Assembly: GCF_035594125.1 (NCBI RefSeq)
Contig: NC_087166.1
Span: forward strand, 21,397,266 to 21,461,265
DNA from: Scylla paramamosain
Lineage: Eukaryota > Arthropoda > Malacostraca > Decapoda > Portunidae
Length of the DNA stretch: 64,000 bases
Direction of reading: 5' to 3'
Position 1 is the stretch's first letter. Each line of letters begins with the position of its first letter. Made by a program: the position numbers and the translations under genes. Positions 10,291 through 22,684 of this stretch are shown here, piece by piece. The notes under the pieces were generated by a model. It searched no databases, was not told the DNA's origin, and was given only the letters and a program-made list of their open reading frames with translations.

Positions 10291-12840
10291 CAAGTTTACA
10301 AAGTTTATTAAGAAAAGATGGGTTACATAAGAGTAGGAGGGGGGTGTACCTGGGCTGATACACGGGAAGAAAAAGAGAGGAAATATAGAAATAAAGTAGG
10401 AGTAGAAAGTTGCTAGGCGGTCTGGCCTGCTGCTGTACAGTAATGAAAGGTCACAGGGCAGTGCATGCTGGGTCAGGGGTGGAAACCGGAGTTCCTGGAG
10501 GAAAACCACCCGTACTGCTGTGGGAGAGAGAAGATGGGGAGGGGGATACACATGTAATACATTACAATACATTTTACATCTCATGCAACTCTGATATTTA
10601 CACAAAAGAAGTGAAATATACAATATATGTTGTGACCACAGACAGCACAGATGTCTTCTAGGTGGAAACCGGAGCTCCCGGAGGAAAACCACCCGTGCTG
10701 CTGTGGATAGGGAGATTACATCTTAACATAATATACAATGTAATACACTATAGCACACAAGTGTCCAGAAGTCTCATGACGAGTGTCCTTGTCATAGTTG
10801 GGGTTGTTCTATAGTAGGTGAGTCCTGTTGCCTTGTGAGGGTGGCAGGTGGGGTCGTAGTCAGAGGTGTCGAGGTGGTTTACAGGGGAGGCCTTCAGTGG
10901 TGCTGGTGCGCCATCAGACCCAGCACGTCCCCACCACTGTATGTGCCTGAGGCTCAGCCCCACTGCCGGGAGCTGCGTATCTTATCCGGAGGATGTGTAC
11001 CCCTTGCTGAGACGACAGGAAAGTGTCCCAACAACTCAGGGCATGGGGCTTCAGGGGGGAGAATCACACAGCAGAAATGCCACTGAGGGTTGCTGTCGGT
11101 GTCACCAGGGGTGTTATCAGGCCTGACTAATCCCCAAAGTGGTGAGACAACAGTGAGATGCTACTTCGTTGTTGTGGTTCCTCGGCTCTCAGGAAGGGAA
11201 GAGATAGATGTGCACACTCAACCATCAGCCATCGGTACATGGAGGTGAGGGGCAGGCATGGTGGAGACTGGCAGAGGATCTATGGGCATAAAAGAGAAAA
11301 ACACAAACAGTATGGCATAGTAAAAGGCAGGAGGGAGGGGAGGTGCCGAGAAGGATGCAATTACAGACAGGGGATATAATCAGGGGATACATGTTAGGGG
11401 AAGTTAACATCACCTATAGCAGGGCTCTGGTGGGAGATCCTCCAGTCCTGAATCTGGAAGATATGAGAGTATAGTTCTGTTAATCTTACTGCCCCCTGGG
11501 CAGGTTGGCCTCCCATGTTTAACAGTAGTGACCAGCTCCTGGGAGGAAATAAGACAGTCCAGAGGAGAGGTACCAGTGAGACGGGCAGGGTCAACATTGT
11601 CATAAGGGTACATTCTTTGCACAGCAGCGGCCACGTAATCCAGCACGAGGTTGTTATTGTCAAAGTCGTCATTGTAGTCTTCCCTGTAAATACGATCCCA
11701 GGTGGACATAAAAAGCCGTTCTTTGTCAGGTTGGTGTATTTCTTGTCTCCTGTGTTGGCAATTAAATAAGAGTCAGGTCCCGTTGTTCTCCCTGAGAGAC
11801 ACTTAATCTCCTGCCTGAACTTCCTGGGATCACGGTTGCTGGCAGCCAGACTGGCCAGCCTCCTTCCCCAGTGTTCCCTAGCCTCTGTCGAATATGAGTC
11901 CTGCAATGCAGCCTTTAGCTGGGAGTACTGCCTGTAATCATCATAAGTCCAGCTTCTCAGCATTGCTCTGTCATGCAGTGCCTGAAACTGTATTCTGAGC
12001 AGCTGCGTTTGAGACCTGAGTTTGAACGAAGTCTGTGGTGTATGTCGGTCAGCAGTTGTCTTTACCATAGTCATCCAAGTCTCTAGAGCATCGTTAATTT
12101 CCTCCAAGGTACCATAACTAATGTCAGGAAGCTCTGTCATCTGTAGGGCATCGTCCTCTTTGAAGGCATCCCAGTTGGTCCCGTGAAAGGAAAATGTTTT
12201 GGTGCTGGGGAAAAGAATGGGGAGGTGATGTTGAGGATGACAGGAACGTGGTCACTAGTTGTAAGAGAGGTGAAAGGGAATAGTGGAGAAAATTGGCTCT
12301 ATTAGTCAGGGCGATGTTAGGGAAGGAAGAAGTTTGATGGTTGAAGAAGGTGGGGGAAATGGGGTCCAATGTGACATGCGGTGTGTCAGTGAAGGTAGTC
12401 TATGATGTCTGTCCCTACTTGGTGTACCCAAGATAGGGTCACCTAATAAGAAAACTAGTGTCTGTTTGCAAAGTAGGTGGAGATAGTCTGGGTGTGGTAA
12501 GTAAGGTTGCTGTGGCAGGAGGTAACTAGTGGCAATAAGAATAGGTCTGTCAGGAGTGTCAGTCTCTAGTGCAAGGGTTTCTGATAAAAAATCATCCTCA
12601 ATTCTGTGTTGTATGGTGCTCTTGACTGCAATGGCAACCCCATCATTTACTGTGTTACTAAAGTTCTGTTGGTAGACTCTAAAGCCTGGAATCTTAAGTC
12701 TTGTCTCGTCACTTAGTCCGTGGCTATTAATGAGAAAGATGTCAGGGTCGTACTGTCTGTAAACTTTACTTAGGTCAAACTTACGGTTTTCCCAGGAGAG
12801 AATGTTATGCTGGATTACTCATAGATGAGGCATTACTCAC
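10290..12840 (-). pseudogene. Family C retrotransposon ORF2 remnant (EN + RT start)
   Basis: Minus strand. About 12830-12450 encodes an apurinic-endonuclease-like start (QYDPDIFLINSHGL, GVAIAVKSTI, PILIATSYLLP). About 12140-11770 encodes the EN-RT linker (RDPRKFRQEIKCLSG). About 11709-11410 (other frame) has the leader of the RT domain (WDRIYR..., ISSQEL..., INRTILSYLP). The RT fingers and the catalytic YXDD are absent. Near 10300 a minus-strand TAATAAACTTTGTAAAC could be the 3' end with a polyadenylation signal. The order matches the ORF1 at 12960-13800, so the two probably form one internally deleted copy. Several frameshifts. The DNA between about 10710 and 11400 carries no motif I recognise. 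Confidence 0.7.
10478..10707. repeat. Direct repeat pair of ~45 bp
   Basis: GGAAACCGGAG.TCC.GGAGG is followed by AAAACCACCCGT.CTGCTGTGG at about 10480-10524 and again at 10661-10706, about 180 bp apart. The intervening DNA is not recognised. Confidence 0.65.
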
Positions 12841-12959
12841 GTGCTGAGGGTAGTCTCCCGTGAAGCAGGTCACCTATTACTTGGTGGGGAGCATTCCTGG
12901 CTATCTCAAAGTCCTTGTTCGAGAAAATAATCTATGACTGAAGGGAGGCCATGTTCTCT

Positions 12960-13800
12960 TGGACATAGTCGAGTACCACTTGCTTCATTTCAGGTGGGCT
13001 GGTGTGATGCAGGATAAGGTTCCCATGCTGCAGGCACTGGTCGAGTTCGTTGGGGGTGGAACCGGACATCTTCGTAAGTGCCTAGTTCCTGGTCAGAGTC
13101 TTGCTCCGATGCCTCCAAGGCCTCATCACTGGAGGAGGAGGAAGCAGAAGAGGCCACAGAAGCAGCATCATCAGAGGCAGGCGGGGCATTGGTGGCTGAG
13201 TGAGAGCCTATGGGCACTGGAGAGGCGGTGTGGGCAGCTCTCATGGAGAAAGCCCTGATGATCACCTCTGGGGCTTGGAAAGATGGCAGAGGGGGTAGCT
13301 TGACATCAGGCAGACCGTTCTCGGCCAGACTCACTGAGAGGGTCTACTGGAAGGAGCCCGGGGATGAGGCATTGGCCAGATGTGCATGGAAAAGGCACAT
13401 CAGGCCAGTCAGGATATTGGAGGGGTCTGGGGTAAGAAGTCCAGTGGGAGAAGGGGTTGCTTGAGCAGCCTGAGCATAAGTGGTGTTGTTCTGCCTAGTC
13501 TGAGCCTGTCACGCTGCCGCTTCCTTCCTTTTGAGGGCCTCTTTGCAGGTGGGACATCACATTGCCCTAGCACTGTGCTCTCCTCTGCAGTTGAGGCACT
13601 TTTTTGTAGAGGCTTTGCAGTCCCTGTAAGAGTGTTCAACACTGCTGCATTCTAAGCAGCACATGTAGTCGAGTGGTTGGGGCAGCTCCTGGAGGGGTGA
13701 TCCTTCACCGCATTACACCTGTTGCAGGTCAGGATGGGGGTGTAAATCTCCTGCCTCATCTGGTACCCCGGGATGTGGATCTGGAAGAGATGGATTGGAT
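12960..13800 (-). pseudogene. Family C ORF1 (zinc-knuckle, gag-like), broken
   Basis: Minus strand, immediately 5' of the ORF2 remnant. Around 13760-13560 the frame reads MRQEIYTPILTC..C (CX2CX5HX5C), then C-L-E-C-SSVE-H-SYRD-C (CX2CX4HX4C) and C-L-N-C-RGE-H, ending in an in-frame TGA before CPTCK. The tail at 13334-12990 has LAENGLPDVKLPPLPSF, then an acidic Ser-rich stretch (SSASSSSSDEALEASEQDSD). Same order as the 8190-9420 copy, including a stop right after the knuckles. Confidence 0.72.
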
Positions 13801-14379
13801 GGAATGACAGAGTGGGGATGCATGGTAGTATATATATACCCTTTGCTGGCTAAGCTCTGATGTCATACGTACCCAGCCAATCAGCATTCATTAAAAAGAC
13901 ATGCGCATGACAACACTAAATTTCTGCTATACGTCACTAGCCAAGATATTTTTCATACGTATGACTAAAACTGTTTTATACTCATCCATTGTAATATCGA
14001 GTTTGTTATAAATACAATGATCAGTACAAATAATGTTCATATTAAATGTTGAAGCTAAAGGGGAAAAAGTCCTGAGTAATCATGTGAATATTCATCTCAA
14101 AGAGTGGTATTCATGTCAATGGATTTGAGTACCAGCATTGGTAATCAGATCCGTCGGCTCTCCTCAGATCAGTGGGGTTCAGGTCCAGTACTAAGATCCT
14201 GCCCACCCCTACCCAGCAGTATGTTCCGAGTCAGCCACCTGGGTGGTCCAGGTGCACATTAGAGACAACATATGTAACATTTCAGGCAGCCCAGGTGCAC
14301 GTTTGAGATGACACATGCGAAGAGTGAAGGGTGCAGAGGCACAGCTGTAAGAGAGGGAGGGACATGAACAGTGGCATAC
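13801..14379. other. No gene recognised
   Basis: AT-rich to 14140, then a GC-richer block (14150-14380) that is probably the 5' leader of the family A copy that follows. Confidence 0.35.
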
Positions 14380-15600
14380 ACTAATGTGGATGGTTTAATT
14401 TCAGTGATGGATGAAGTGAATGAATTTATAAAAGCAAATGAACCAGACAGCATGGCAATGGTAGAAACTAAAGAGATTCAGAAACAGCAAATTTAGGATG
14501 GGAAAAGTACAATATGTGGATAAGAAACAGATGTGGAAAAGGAGGAGGTGGAGTGATGATGCTTGTTAAAAAGGGTATCAGGGTGGAGAGTGTGGAAAAG
14601 GCAGAAGGCTTGGTGGAAGGCCTGAACTTACAACTAATAAATCGAAGAGGATTATGATATATCACAGTGGTGTATGTCCCACCAAAAACAAAGACCTGGA
14701 ATAGACAAGAGCATGAACAGTTGCTGAGTGAAACAAAACAATGGCTTGTAAAGAAAATTAAAGAAAACAACAAAATTGTTATAATGGGAGATATTAATTG
14801 TAAAGAGATAAGTTGGGAGGAGTGAAACACAAGAGGAGGAGAAGACTCATGGGGAGATAAGGTTCTGAAACTGGCAATGAACAATATTATGACACAGTGG
14901 GTTGAGGAAAACACTAGATACAGAGGAGGAGAGGAACCATCAAGACTTGATTTAGTATTATCAAAAGAAACAGATATTATAGAAGACATGAACTATAGTT
15001 GTCCACTAGGAAAAAGCAATCATGTCATGATAAGGTTTTGTATTAAAGAAAAAAGAGAGGAAAGTAGATGTGAAGATTATAAAAGTGAAAGATTTAATTA
15101 TGGTAAGTCAAATTTTGAACAAATGAGGAGATACTTTGATAAAGCGGACTGGAGTACACTTATCACAGCAAGTAATGTGCAAAAGAAGTAGGAAGCTTTC
15201 ATCAATATTTATGAAGAGGGAGTGAAAAGATATGTACCAAAGTAGAGACAAGAAGATATAACAATGACTGGTATAATAGAAAATGTGAAGGGAGGAGAGG
15301 GAAACGACATGGAATAGATAGCAGAGGAAAAGTATGCAGGAGCTATGGCAAAACTACAAAACTACAAGAAATGAATATGTAAGGGTTATTAGAGAAGAAA
15401 GGAAAAATTATGAAAGATGTTATGGACAAATGCAAAGAGGAACCAAAACTATTCTTCAGATATGTGAACAGCAAAATGAAAAATAGAGAAGGAATAAGCA
15501 GATTGAAGGTGAATGGTCAAATGTGCGAGGATCTGGCTGAATTAGCAGAGATAATGAACAGGAGCTTTCAATCAGTATTCACAAAAGAGAAAACATGCCG
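14380..15600 (+). pseudogene. Family A (CR1/L2-like) retrotransposon, EN and linker, broken
   Basis: Plus strand. The frames contain endonuclease segments: a VDGLISVMDEVNEF-type start, VYVPPKTKTW, IIMGDINCKEISWE, and at 14877-15191 RYRGGEEPSRLDLVLSK and CPLGKSNHVMIRF (the catalytic SDH appears as SNH). The linker at 15410-15600 holds KLFFRYVNSKMKNREGI and NRSFQSVFTKE. It matches the minus-strand copy at 38525-41420. Frameshifts and stops interrupt it, and it ends about 80 bp before a convergent copy of the same family. Confidence 0.8.
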
Positions 15601-15679
15601 TCATAATGCCCCTAAAGGTGCCATGCATGGATTGATACAGGGGCTGCATTTAACAGCGTAACCTGTGGCACCTGGAACG

Positions 15680-17130
15680 TTATGTATTTACCTAGTTGTG
15701 CTTTATAGGAAAAGAGCTATGCTCGTGCTGTCCCATCTCCATATCTTTTAATATCCAACTTAGCCTTGAATCCATGTATACTTTCTGCATTTACTATCTC
15801 CTCATCCAGACTGTTCCATACATCAATACTTCTATATGGGAAACTATACTTTTTGACGTCTCTTCTACAAGCACTCCTCTTCAGCCTCTTCCCATGTTCT
15901 CTAGTGTCCCATGTATCCCAGACCATTTAGTCGCTCTGGTCCACCTCCTCTACTCCCTCATATGCTTTATATATCACAATCAAGTCTCCCCTTTCTCTCC
16001 TCTTTTCCAACGTTGGTAGATGTAGCCTTTCCAGTCTCTTCATATAACAAGTCCCTGATACTTGGTACTATCTTCGTAGCTGCTCTCTGAACTCTCTCCA
16101 ACTTCCTTATATCATTTTTCTTGTATGGCGACCACACTACTGCTGCATATTCTAGTCTAGGTCTTATCAGTGACACGATCATCTTCCTGACCATCTCTTC
16201 ATCCATATATGCAAAGGCCTGCCTTATTCTTCTCAACAAGTTATAGGTTTCTCCTGTAATTTTGCTAATGTGTTTCTCCGAGGTCAGGTTCCCAGTCACT
16301 GTAACACCGAGATCCTTTTCCTCTTCTGTTCCACTCAACCTTACACCATTCAACACATAATTTCCTTTTACTCTTCTTGTACTTTTTCCAAATTCTATTA
16401 CCTTACACTTCTTTAAATTAAATTCCATTTCCCATCTATAACTCCACTCTGATATCTTGTTCAAGTCTTCTTGTAACGTTCCACAGTCCCCTGCACTCTC
16501 AACTTTCTTCAGCAACTTTGCATCATCCGCAAAAAGGCTCACATAGCTGTTTACACTCTCCGTCATGTCATTTATATTGACTGCAAACATGATTGATGTT
16601 AGTACTGTGCCTTGGGGTACTCCACTTAAGACTTCCCTCCATGATGACTTTTTATCTTTTACCACCGTTCTCATTTCTCTGTTTGTCAAGAAATTTTCCA
16701 TCTATCTCAGCAGGCCCCCCCTTAGCCCACCATTATGCTTCATCTTCCATAACAATTTCCTGTGTGGCACTTTATCAAAGGCCTTTTCAGGTCTAAATAA
16801 ACACAATCAGCCCATCCATCTCTCTCTTGCATTATATCCACCACTCTAGAATAAAAACTCAGTAAGTTTGTAACACACGATCTCCCTCTCCTAAATCCAA
16901 ATTGTTGCTTTATTATCACTTCATTTCCTTCTAGGTACCGCATCCATTTATCCTTCACCAATCTTTCACACATTTTGCACACCACACTTGTTAGACACAC
17001 AGGTCTATAGTTTAAGGGCTCCTCTTTACTACCACCTTTGTAGATTGGCACTATGTTGGCTCTCTTCCATTCATTTGGGACTCTGCTTTTAATTAGAAAA
17101 CTTTCAATAATATTATGTACCTCATATCAT
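15680..17130 (-). pseudogene. Family A retrotransposon, RT half, broken
   Basis: Minus strand. 17051-16740 encodes the RT fingers (PIYKGGSKEEPLNYRPVCLTS, QFGFRRGRSCVTNLL). 16701-15967 encodes the palm, with GVPQGTVL and the catalytic FADD, then thumb segments (NLKKCKVIEFGKS, YAAVVWSPYKKNDIRKLERVQRAATKIVP). 15926-15717 encodes the C-terminus (SFPYRSIDVWNSLDEEIV). The 3' end is near 15680 (TATTTACCTAGTTGTG on the plus strand). It is 5'-truncated near 17130 and broken between segments. Confidence 0.85.
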
Positions 17131-17193
17131 TATTCCTTAGTAATCATAAGTGAAATGTTCAATAGTTTTCTATTTACATGAAAACATGTAATA

Positions 17194-17622
17194 TGTGTAA
17201 GTATCAGTATTCAATGCTATATTAAGCACCGAAGCCGATGCTCACTTGTTAGTAGAGTGTGGTTAACCCACTGATCGCCTGTGGGCGTCACTCACGGCCA
17301 AGTCGCGCTCAGACAAAGACAGGCAGGATGGTGACCGAGGTAAATACTTTAATTTTGTAGTAAAAACTGATTGTCATAGTGCCAAGTTGATTGCATGTAT
17401 TGTTAATGAATTTTGTAATATGTTGAAAGTGTTTAATATCAGTGTATAATGTTATTTTGTAAGAAATTGAGACCGAGAACTTGTTCGCAGTTCTTACGGT
17501 CACACCTACCTCATCAATAAACGTGTCAGGGAGAACTGCCTTTCCTCGACCCTACGATGATGGGTGTGATCAGTAAAACAGATCACCTGAGAACCAATTG
17601 GTGCCCAGCCGGTGCGGCTACA
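17194..17622 (+). repeat. Possible solo LTR (429 bp)
   Basis: The block starts TGTGTAAG and ends GCGGCTACA (TG...CA). It has AATAAA near 17516 and is flanked by GTAATA at 17188-17193 and 17623-17628. The last bases resemble the end of the LTR at 41867-42775 (GCCGG...GCGGCTACA). A TGGTGCCCAG word near 17600 could instead be a primer-binding site, which would put the LTR end about 27 bp earlier. No internal coding region is present. Confidence 0.4.
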
Positions 17623-17639
17623 GTAATAATTAGCGTTGT

Positions 17640-17838
17640 ATTTATTAGGTAAGACCAGTTTTACATGTGTAAGTTTAGATGAACCCAAATAATGTAATTT
17701 TGTTAAACCAGGATGACCAGCAAAATAAGTTGTAATCTTCAGTCTTGTCAATAAGTAATTACCAAATCTTTGGTGGCCCTCGAGACCATAACCAAGTGCA
17801 TAATTGGCCCTCGAAATGATTTGAGTTTGACACCCCTG
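17640..17838 (-). mobile_element. hAT-like transposon end
   Basis: Read on the minus strand the block starts CAGGGGTGTCAAACTCAAAT, then GAGGGCC. This is the typical hAT (Charlie-like) terminal repeat followed by a GGGCC-rich subterminal part. The opposite end and the 8-bp target duplication were not found, so it is a fragment. Confidence 0.55.
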
Positions 17839-19217
17839 GGCTAAGAGGCTGGGGCGGTTGAGTCTGTGGGTGACTTTCCCCCTGAGCCTCGTTACCCGCT
17901 CCGCCCGTGTCGGTAGCAAAGGAGATTACAAGATTATTTGTTAGATAAGGACATGGACTCTGAGTAGCAGAGCAGCACTGAGATGATAAAATGTTATTGA
18001 AGGTTTGTACTTAAGGGCGACGATTTTATGAAGGAGGGGGCAGTATTATGAACGCGTATACTCGTATGTAGCAGCACTACAGATGAGCACATGAGCATGC
18101 TGTGTGTATGAGGTAGCCTCATATGAGTACATACTGTATGTGAGTACATATGAGTACATGTGTGAGTACATGTGTGGGTGACTTCGCAAGTGGCGTTGTG
18201 TGGCTTATTGTTCTGAGGCTGGTGCTGTTATCTACAGTGCTAATGGAAGGAGAGCTGACACGGGCATATAGGTTGACCTGGAGTCATGAGGGTGTCCGTG
18301 TGTATGTATGTGTGTTTGTGTGTGTGTGTGTGTTTGAGGGCGACATGACAAGACATGCGAGTTGAGTTTGTGTGCGACTGACTGACGGTACGAGTACCTG
18401 GTGCCCTTGTGCCTGCCTGTGTATCGTGACTGTATTCCATGATCACTTTTATACTGTTGTGTAATATATGGACATAAGGAAAAGTGTGTTTTCCTTCCCT
18501 GCTCTGTGTGACTTCTCACTGAGAGTGACCGGGTGAGTCACCACGCCTAGCTAAAGGGGCGATTTTAAAATCCCTACTCCCATGTTAAATTGCGTATGTT
18601 CAACTTGCATCTCCTTTCTTATTTATTGACCAATTTCTTTAATTAAAAAAAAAACATTTTAATCAGGAAGGATAGGAAAACAATGTCTGCTATCGTGTTT
18701 TCTTGTACGATATTTTTTTTTGTTCGATGAAAAGTAATAAAAAAAACTGATTTTCAAATAATTGTCAAAAATCAAAATCAACTTCAAAGAAAATAATCGA
18801 TAACAGACTTTGTTCGTCTCTCATAGTTTCATAAGCTGCAATAGCCCATGTGTAACATGAATAACAACGGAGGAGATGATTTTTATATACCAAAATCCAT
18901 CATTATGAGATATTATGTCACAAAGTTTAAAGGATGACTATAATATACCTCATGCAGCTAGGGACTTGAAATTCACATGATATATACATTAGAATATGTT
19001 GAAAAAGCAGACATAGTTTTAATTATTCCGATTGGTTTTGTACATAAGCCTAAAGCGATTCATGATTTCACCCTTAATTCCCGGGGGCGGGTAGGGGGGA
19101 AAGAATTTTGCTGTATTTCGCCATATTTCTAAGTGAAAACCAATGTTTAACTGTTTAGAATAAATAAAATATTAATGCAAAAGGTATCTGATGCAGATAC
19201 ATTGATTATTTGCTGGA
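17839..19217. other. No gene recognised; GAGTACATRTG repeats and GT-rich part
   Basis: About 18120-18180 repeats TGAGTACAT(A/G)TG several times, and 18296-18335 is GT-rich. 18540-19100 is AT-rich with no supported frame. Confidence 0.4.
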
Positions 19218-19561
19218 TTAACCCTTTCCTTCCGGCAATCGTATATATACAATTGCAAAAATGCGTCCGTAGCGACGGCGATCATACCGGTAATCAAGAA
19301 TTTTCGCGCCTCAATTTTGAACTCCAAGCGCGGTTTCTCGAATCAGATGGTATGAGTGGAAGTGTCTGGCATGTTTCCACATGTATTGTTGTCACTAGCT
19401 CTGGAAATTTAGCGGTAATTGAGCTTTTTTCCCTTTCTCCGGGCGACACTTGGCAACCCCAGTGACCCGCCGGGTGGAAAGCACTCACTGGGTGGAAAGC
19501 ACCATGATAAGTGCGAAGAGACATCCTGATAAGAGCGAAGGATCTCAGATCATAACTCATC

Positions 19562-19665
19562 ATGGAGCAGGACAGAACATACGTACTCAGCAGTTTTTCT
19601 GAGTTTGAAGACAGTGACTGAATATTTAGAAGAAGAAACTGAAGAAAGCGAAGACATTAGTGAGG

Positions 19666-19680
<15 letters not shown>
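19562..19680 (+). pseudogene. piggyBac-like transposase N-terminal remnant
   Basis: ATG at 19562 opens MEQDRTYVLSSFSEFEDSD, then a stop. A one-base shift continues as EYLEEETEESEDISEDSE into the GA microsatellite. A short acidic, Ser/Asp/Glu-rich N-terminus is usual for piggyBac transposases. The catalytic DDD core is absent. The assignment rests mostly on position inside the TTAA-flanked element. Confidence 0.5.
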
Positions 19681-19706
<26 letters not shown>

Positions 19707-19751
19707 AACTAATAACAGGTTGGCACATGAAAGCGTGTGTGTGTGTGTGCG

Positions 19752-19833
<82 letters not shown>

Positions 19834-19868
19834 TGTTATTTGCCTGAAACTTGATATGAAAAGGGATG

Positions 19869-19942
<74 letters not shown>

Positions 19943-20010
19943 GGAAGTGTACAATTTCCCCTCCAAGATGAGAGAGAGAGAGAGAGAGAGAGAGAGTGTG
20001 TGTGTGCGCG
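19667..20010. repeat. Cluster of inverted (GA)n/(CT)n and GT tracts
   Basis: (GA)n lies at 19667-19704 and 19755-19830, (CT)n at 19872-19939, and (AG)n at 19971-19996, with GT runs at 19735-19750 and 19996-20006. The second and third tracts are inverted copies 41 bp apart. Many apparent repeat-peptide frames here are artefacts. Confidence 0.95.
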
Positions 20011-20264
20011 CGGTGTCATCGCTCTCCGCTCTCCGGGCTGTTTCTGGATGACGGATCACACAGCGGGAGGAGGAGGAATCCTTTATAAGGCATAAACTCA
20101 ACTTTGAGAGGTCACATCGAGCTACAAAGTACATCACTGTATTCAGAATAACAAAGAGAAGATAATTATTAGTATTCAAACAATTTTCTGACAATTTCTA
20201 GGTTTGCCATTTTTAGCCGTCATACAAAACGGGAAAATAATTTAAGCGCCGGAAGGAAAGGGTT

Positions 20265-20417
<153 letters not shown>

Positions 20418-20671
20418 TTCGCATATATATCCGAGAAAAATAGTTATGCCTGAAATTTTGTGTTCTCTAATGTTGTACGCAGCAAGAGAGCTGTAGGTTT
20501 TCATAGGATACTAAAGAAAAACGGGTATATCAGAAAAAAAAAATGGATAAAAAGGGAACAAAAATTATCATACATGTCTCACGGCGAGTGAAACTGGAAT
20601 TTCATGACTGAAGACCTCATTACATAAGGAATTTTTTTTTTTATCAAAACGTTGCATATACCGAAAAAACG

Positions 20672-20677
20672 AAAAAA

Positions 20678-20769
<92 letters not shown>
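20672..20769. repeat. A-tract plus (TA)n
   Basis: About 24 A followed by about 74 bp of TA. Confidence 0.97.
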
Positions 20770-20770
<1 letters not shown>

Positions 20771-22684
20771 CCAGAAGGCGTAATCACAGGAGTAAGGACA
20801 TATAAAGGAAGAAAATGTTAATTGTATTAATGAAGAATGGAAGTAGAGCGAGGCGTTGGTGTAGGATGGTACTGAGGTCCGATGTTTATATCTGAAGATA
20901 TCGAGATATAAGACATAAGGGAGATGAATAATTGTGCTGACTCAAGGGGCTTCCGAGGTTGACCTCTGTCCCTATGGCCTGGCAGAGTAGAGGGGTGCTT
21001 TATCCCTCTGGTTAGGCCGGGAGGCAGAGGGAAGCCTACTGTTGTGAGAAGACCTGTACTCTCCTCACTGGTAGGGCGGTGTGGAAAACGGACGGCAAAG
21101 TACCCAAGATTGTTCAATAGACCTCGAATATGTAAGTTGAGGACACAACATTGTTCTATAGGTTTCGATGTTGAGACACTATATACGTTGTGAACCGTAA
21201 GGAATGTAATTGTTGCTATACTTATAATCTGTGTATTGACCAACATATGTACTTACGATCGCGAAATCGTTCTTGTCAGGTTTGACCGTAACTGAATAAA
21301 TTAACGAGTCAACGAAACGGGTCTAGTTCCTATCCACTGTCGCATTGTGGCGGCAAAATATATATATTCAGATCCGGGTCGTACAACCACCCCCTAAAGT
21401 CCTCTCCGACACACATGCCCCAGCCCCGCAACTGTGTGAGGCACCACTTGCCTGCTGGTGGGGGTGTATGTTTTAATATAATGACATTAAGACACTGGAA
21501 TGTGAAGAGATAAAGAAGAGAATTAAAGACTGAAATACACACCAATGACAAAAGGAAATGGAAGAAAGGTCAAGCCTATACATTATAAAGTAAACATCTG
21601 CTGAGGAACAGCTATAACACCCCGGCTTTATATATTCTATATGTAGCCAGAATGAACAACCTTGATCTCAACGACAGAAGACGCTTCCAAAATGAATACA
21701 CATTTATGCATTTGAGGGGCAGCAGTAGACTGTGAGAAGACCCAGAAGAGCACTGAGCAGTCCAGCCCACGCCGTTCGAACCTGCTCGCAGCGGTGCTCG
21801 TCCCTGCCCCGGTAATTGTAGCCGCATCGTGGGGTTGTTCCTCTTCACCCACGCAGACCACTACGAACACCTGCTGTACTAAACGTGAAACATAAAAGAA
21901 AATAAATCCAGTATTAGAAAAAAAATAAAAAGTAAAAAGCAAGGAGCCGTGCCGTTGCCAAGGCGAAAGCTGCTACCTACATCACAGGTAAACAAACAGT
22001 GCTGCTGCCCACCAGCCGCCGCGTGCAGGTTTCTGGTCACAGACACGAGTTAGAAAAACAGGAATCACTGAGAAAGAGGAATGAGTGCTGAGAAAGGAGA
22101 GGAATTAAAACATTTTTGCGGTTAAGAGGAGACGAGACAGTGGGAACACAAGAGGGAGCCTCAAAACTGCTAAACTGCTTAAAAAAAAAAAAAAAAACAT
22201 ATACATTTAAAGACGTGAAGAGTGAGACCTAAGAACTAAGAAACGATTCAAAGCGTATCATACTCAAAGGAGAAGGCACTTCGGCCAGCGCTGGTCCATC
22301 AAATTCACAGCTGGAGCAAGATCACGCGGAGGCCAAGATGTGACACTGAAGGATACAGGGATTGTATTATGCAGTGCCTTCAGGTGCTCGCCGACCTTAC
22401 TGGTACAGGTGAGGAAGCATGCGTTTGTAATATAAGCCACTTGGTAAACCGCATCACCCAGATACTAACTCCTTGGTTTATTTCATCGTGTAGATATTGT
22501 CATTTCGAGTAATTTGACCAGAAAAAAAAAGTACTTCTGACCGTGCAAGACTAAACATTGTGTGAACCTGACATTCTTCACTCTGCCGTTCTATGTTTGA
22601 ACCACAGCTGTTGCTTGTAGTATAGTAAATTTATTTTGGGTAAAATTTGCAGTTTCAACCAACTCCCCTCCTCGACCTCCCTAA
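20770..22684. other. No gene recognised; possible LTR-like and promoter-like parts
   Basis: About 20880-21340 has an AATAAA followed by a TG/CA-rich end and might be an LTR remnant, but no target duplication was found. About 21950-22411 is GC-richer, has a GTTGCCAAGGCGA word, and ends in a strong donor shape CAG|GTGAGG at 22411. This could be a non-coding first exon of a transcript on the plus strand. Not supported further. Confidence 0.3.

Noticed and set aside
14468..14989. 173-codon minus frame
   Set aside because: Antisense shadow of the family A endonuclease region; no motif of its own.
19705..20194. 104-161 codon frames of SLSL/RERE repeats
   Set aside because: Microsatellite translations inside the piggyBac-like element.
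20880..21340. Solo LTR with AATAAA
   Set aside because: The ends could not be placed and no target duplication was found; left as a remark only.
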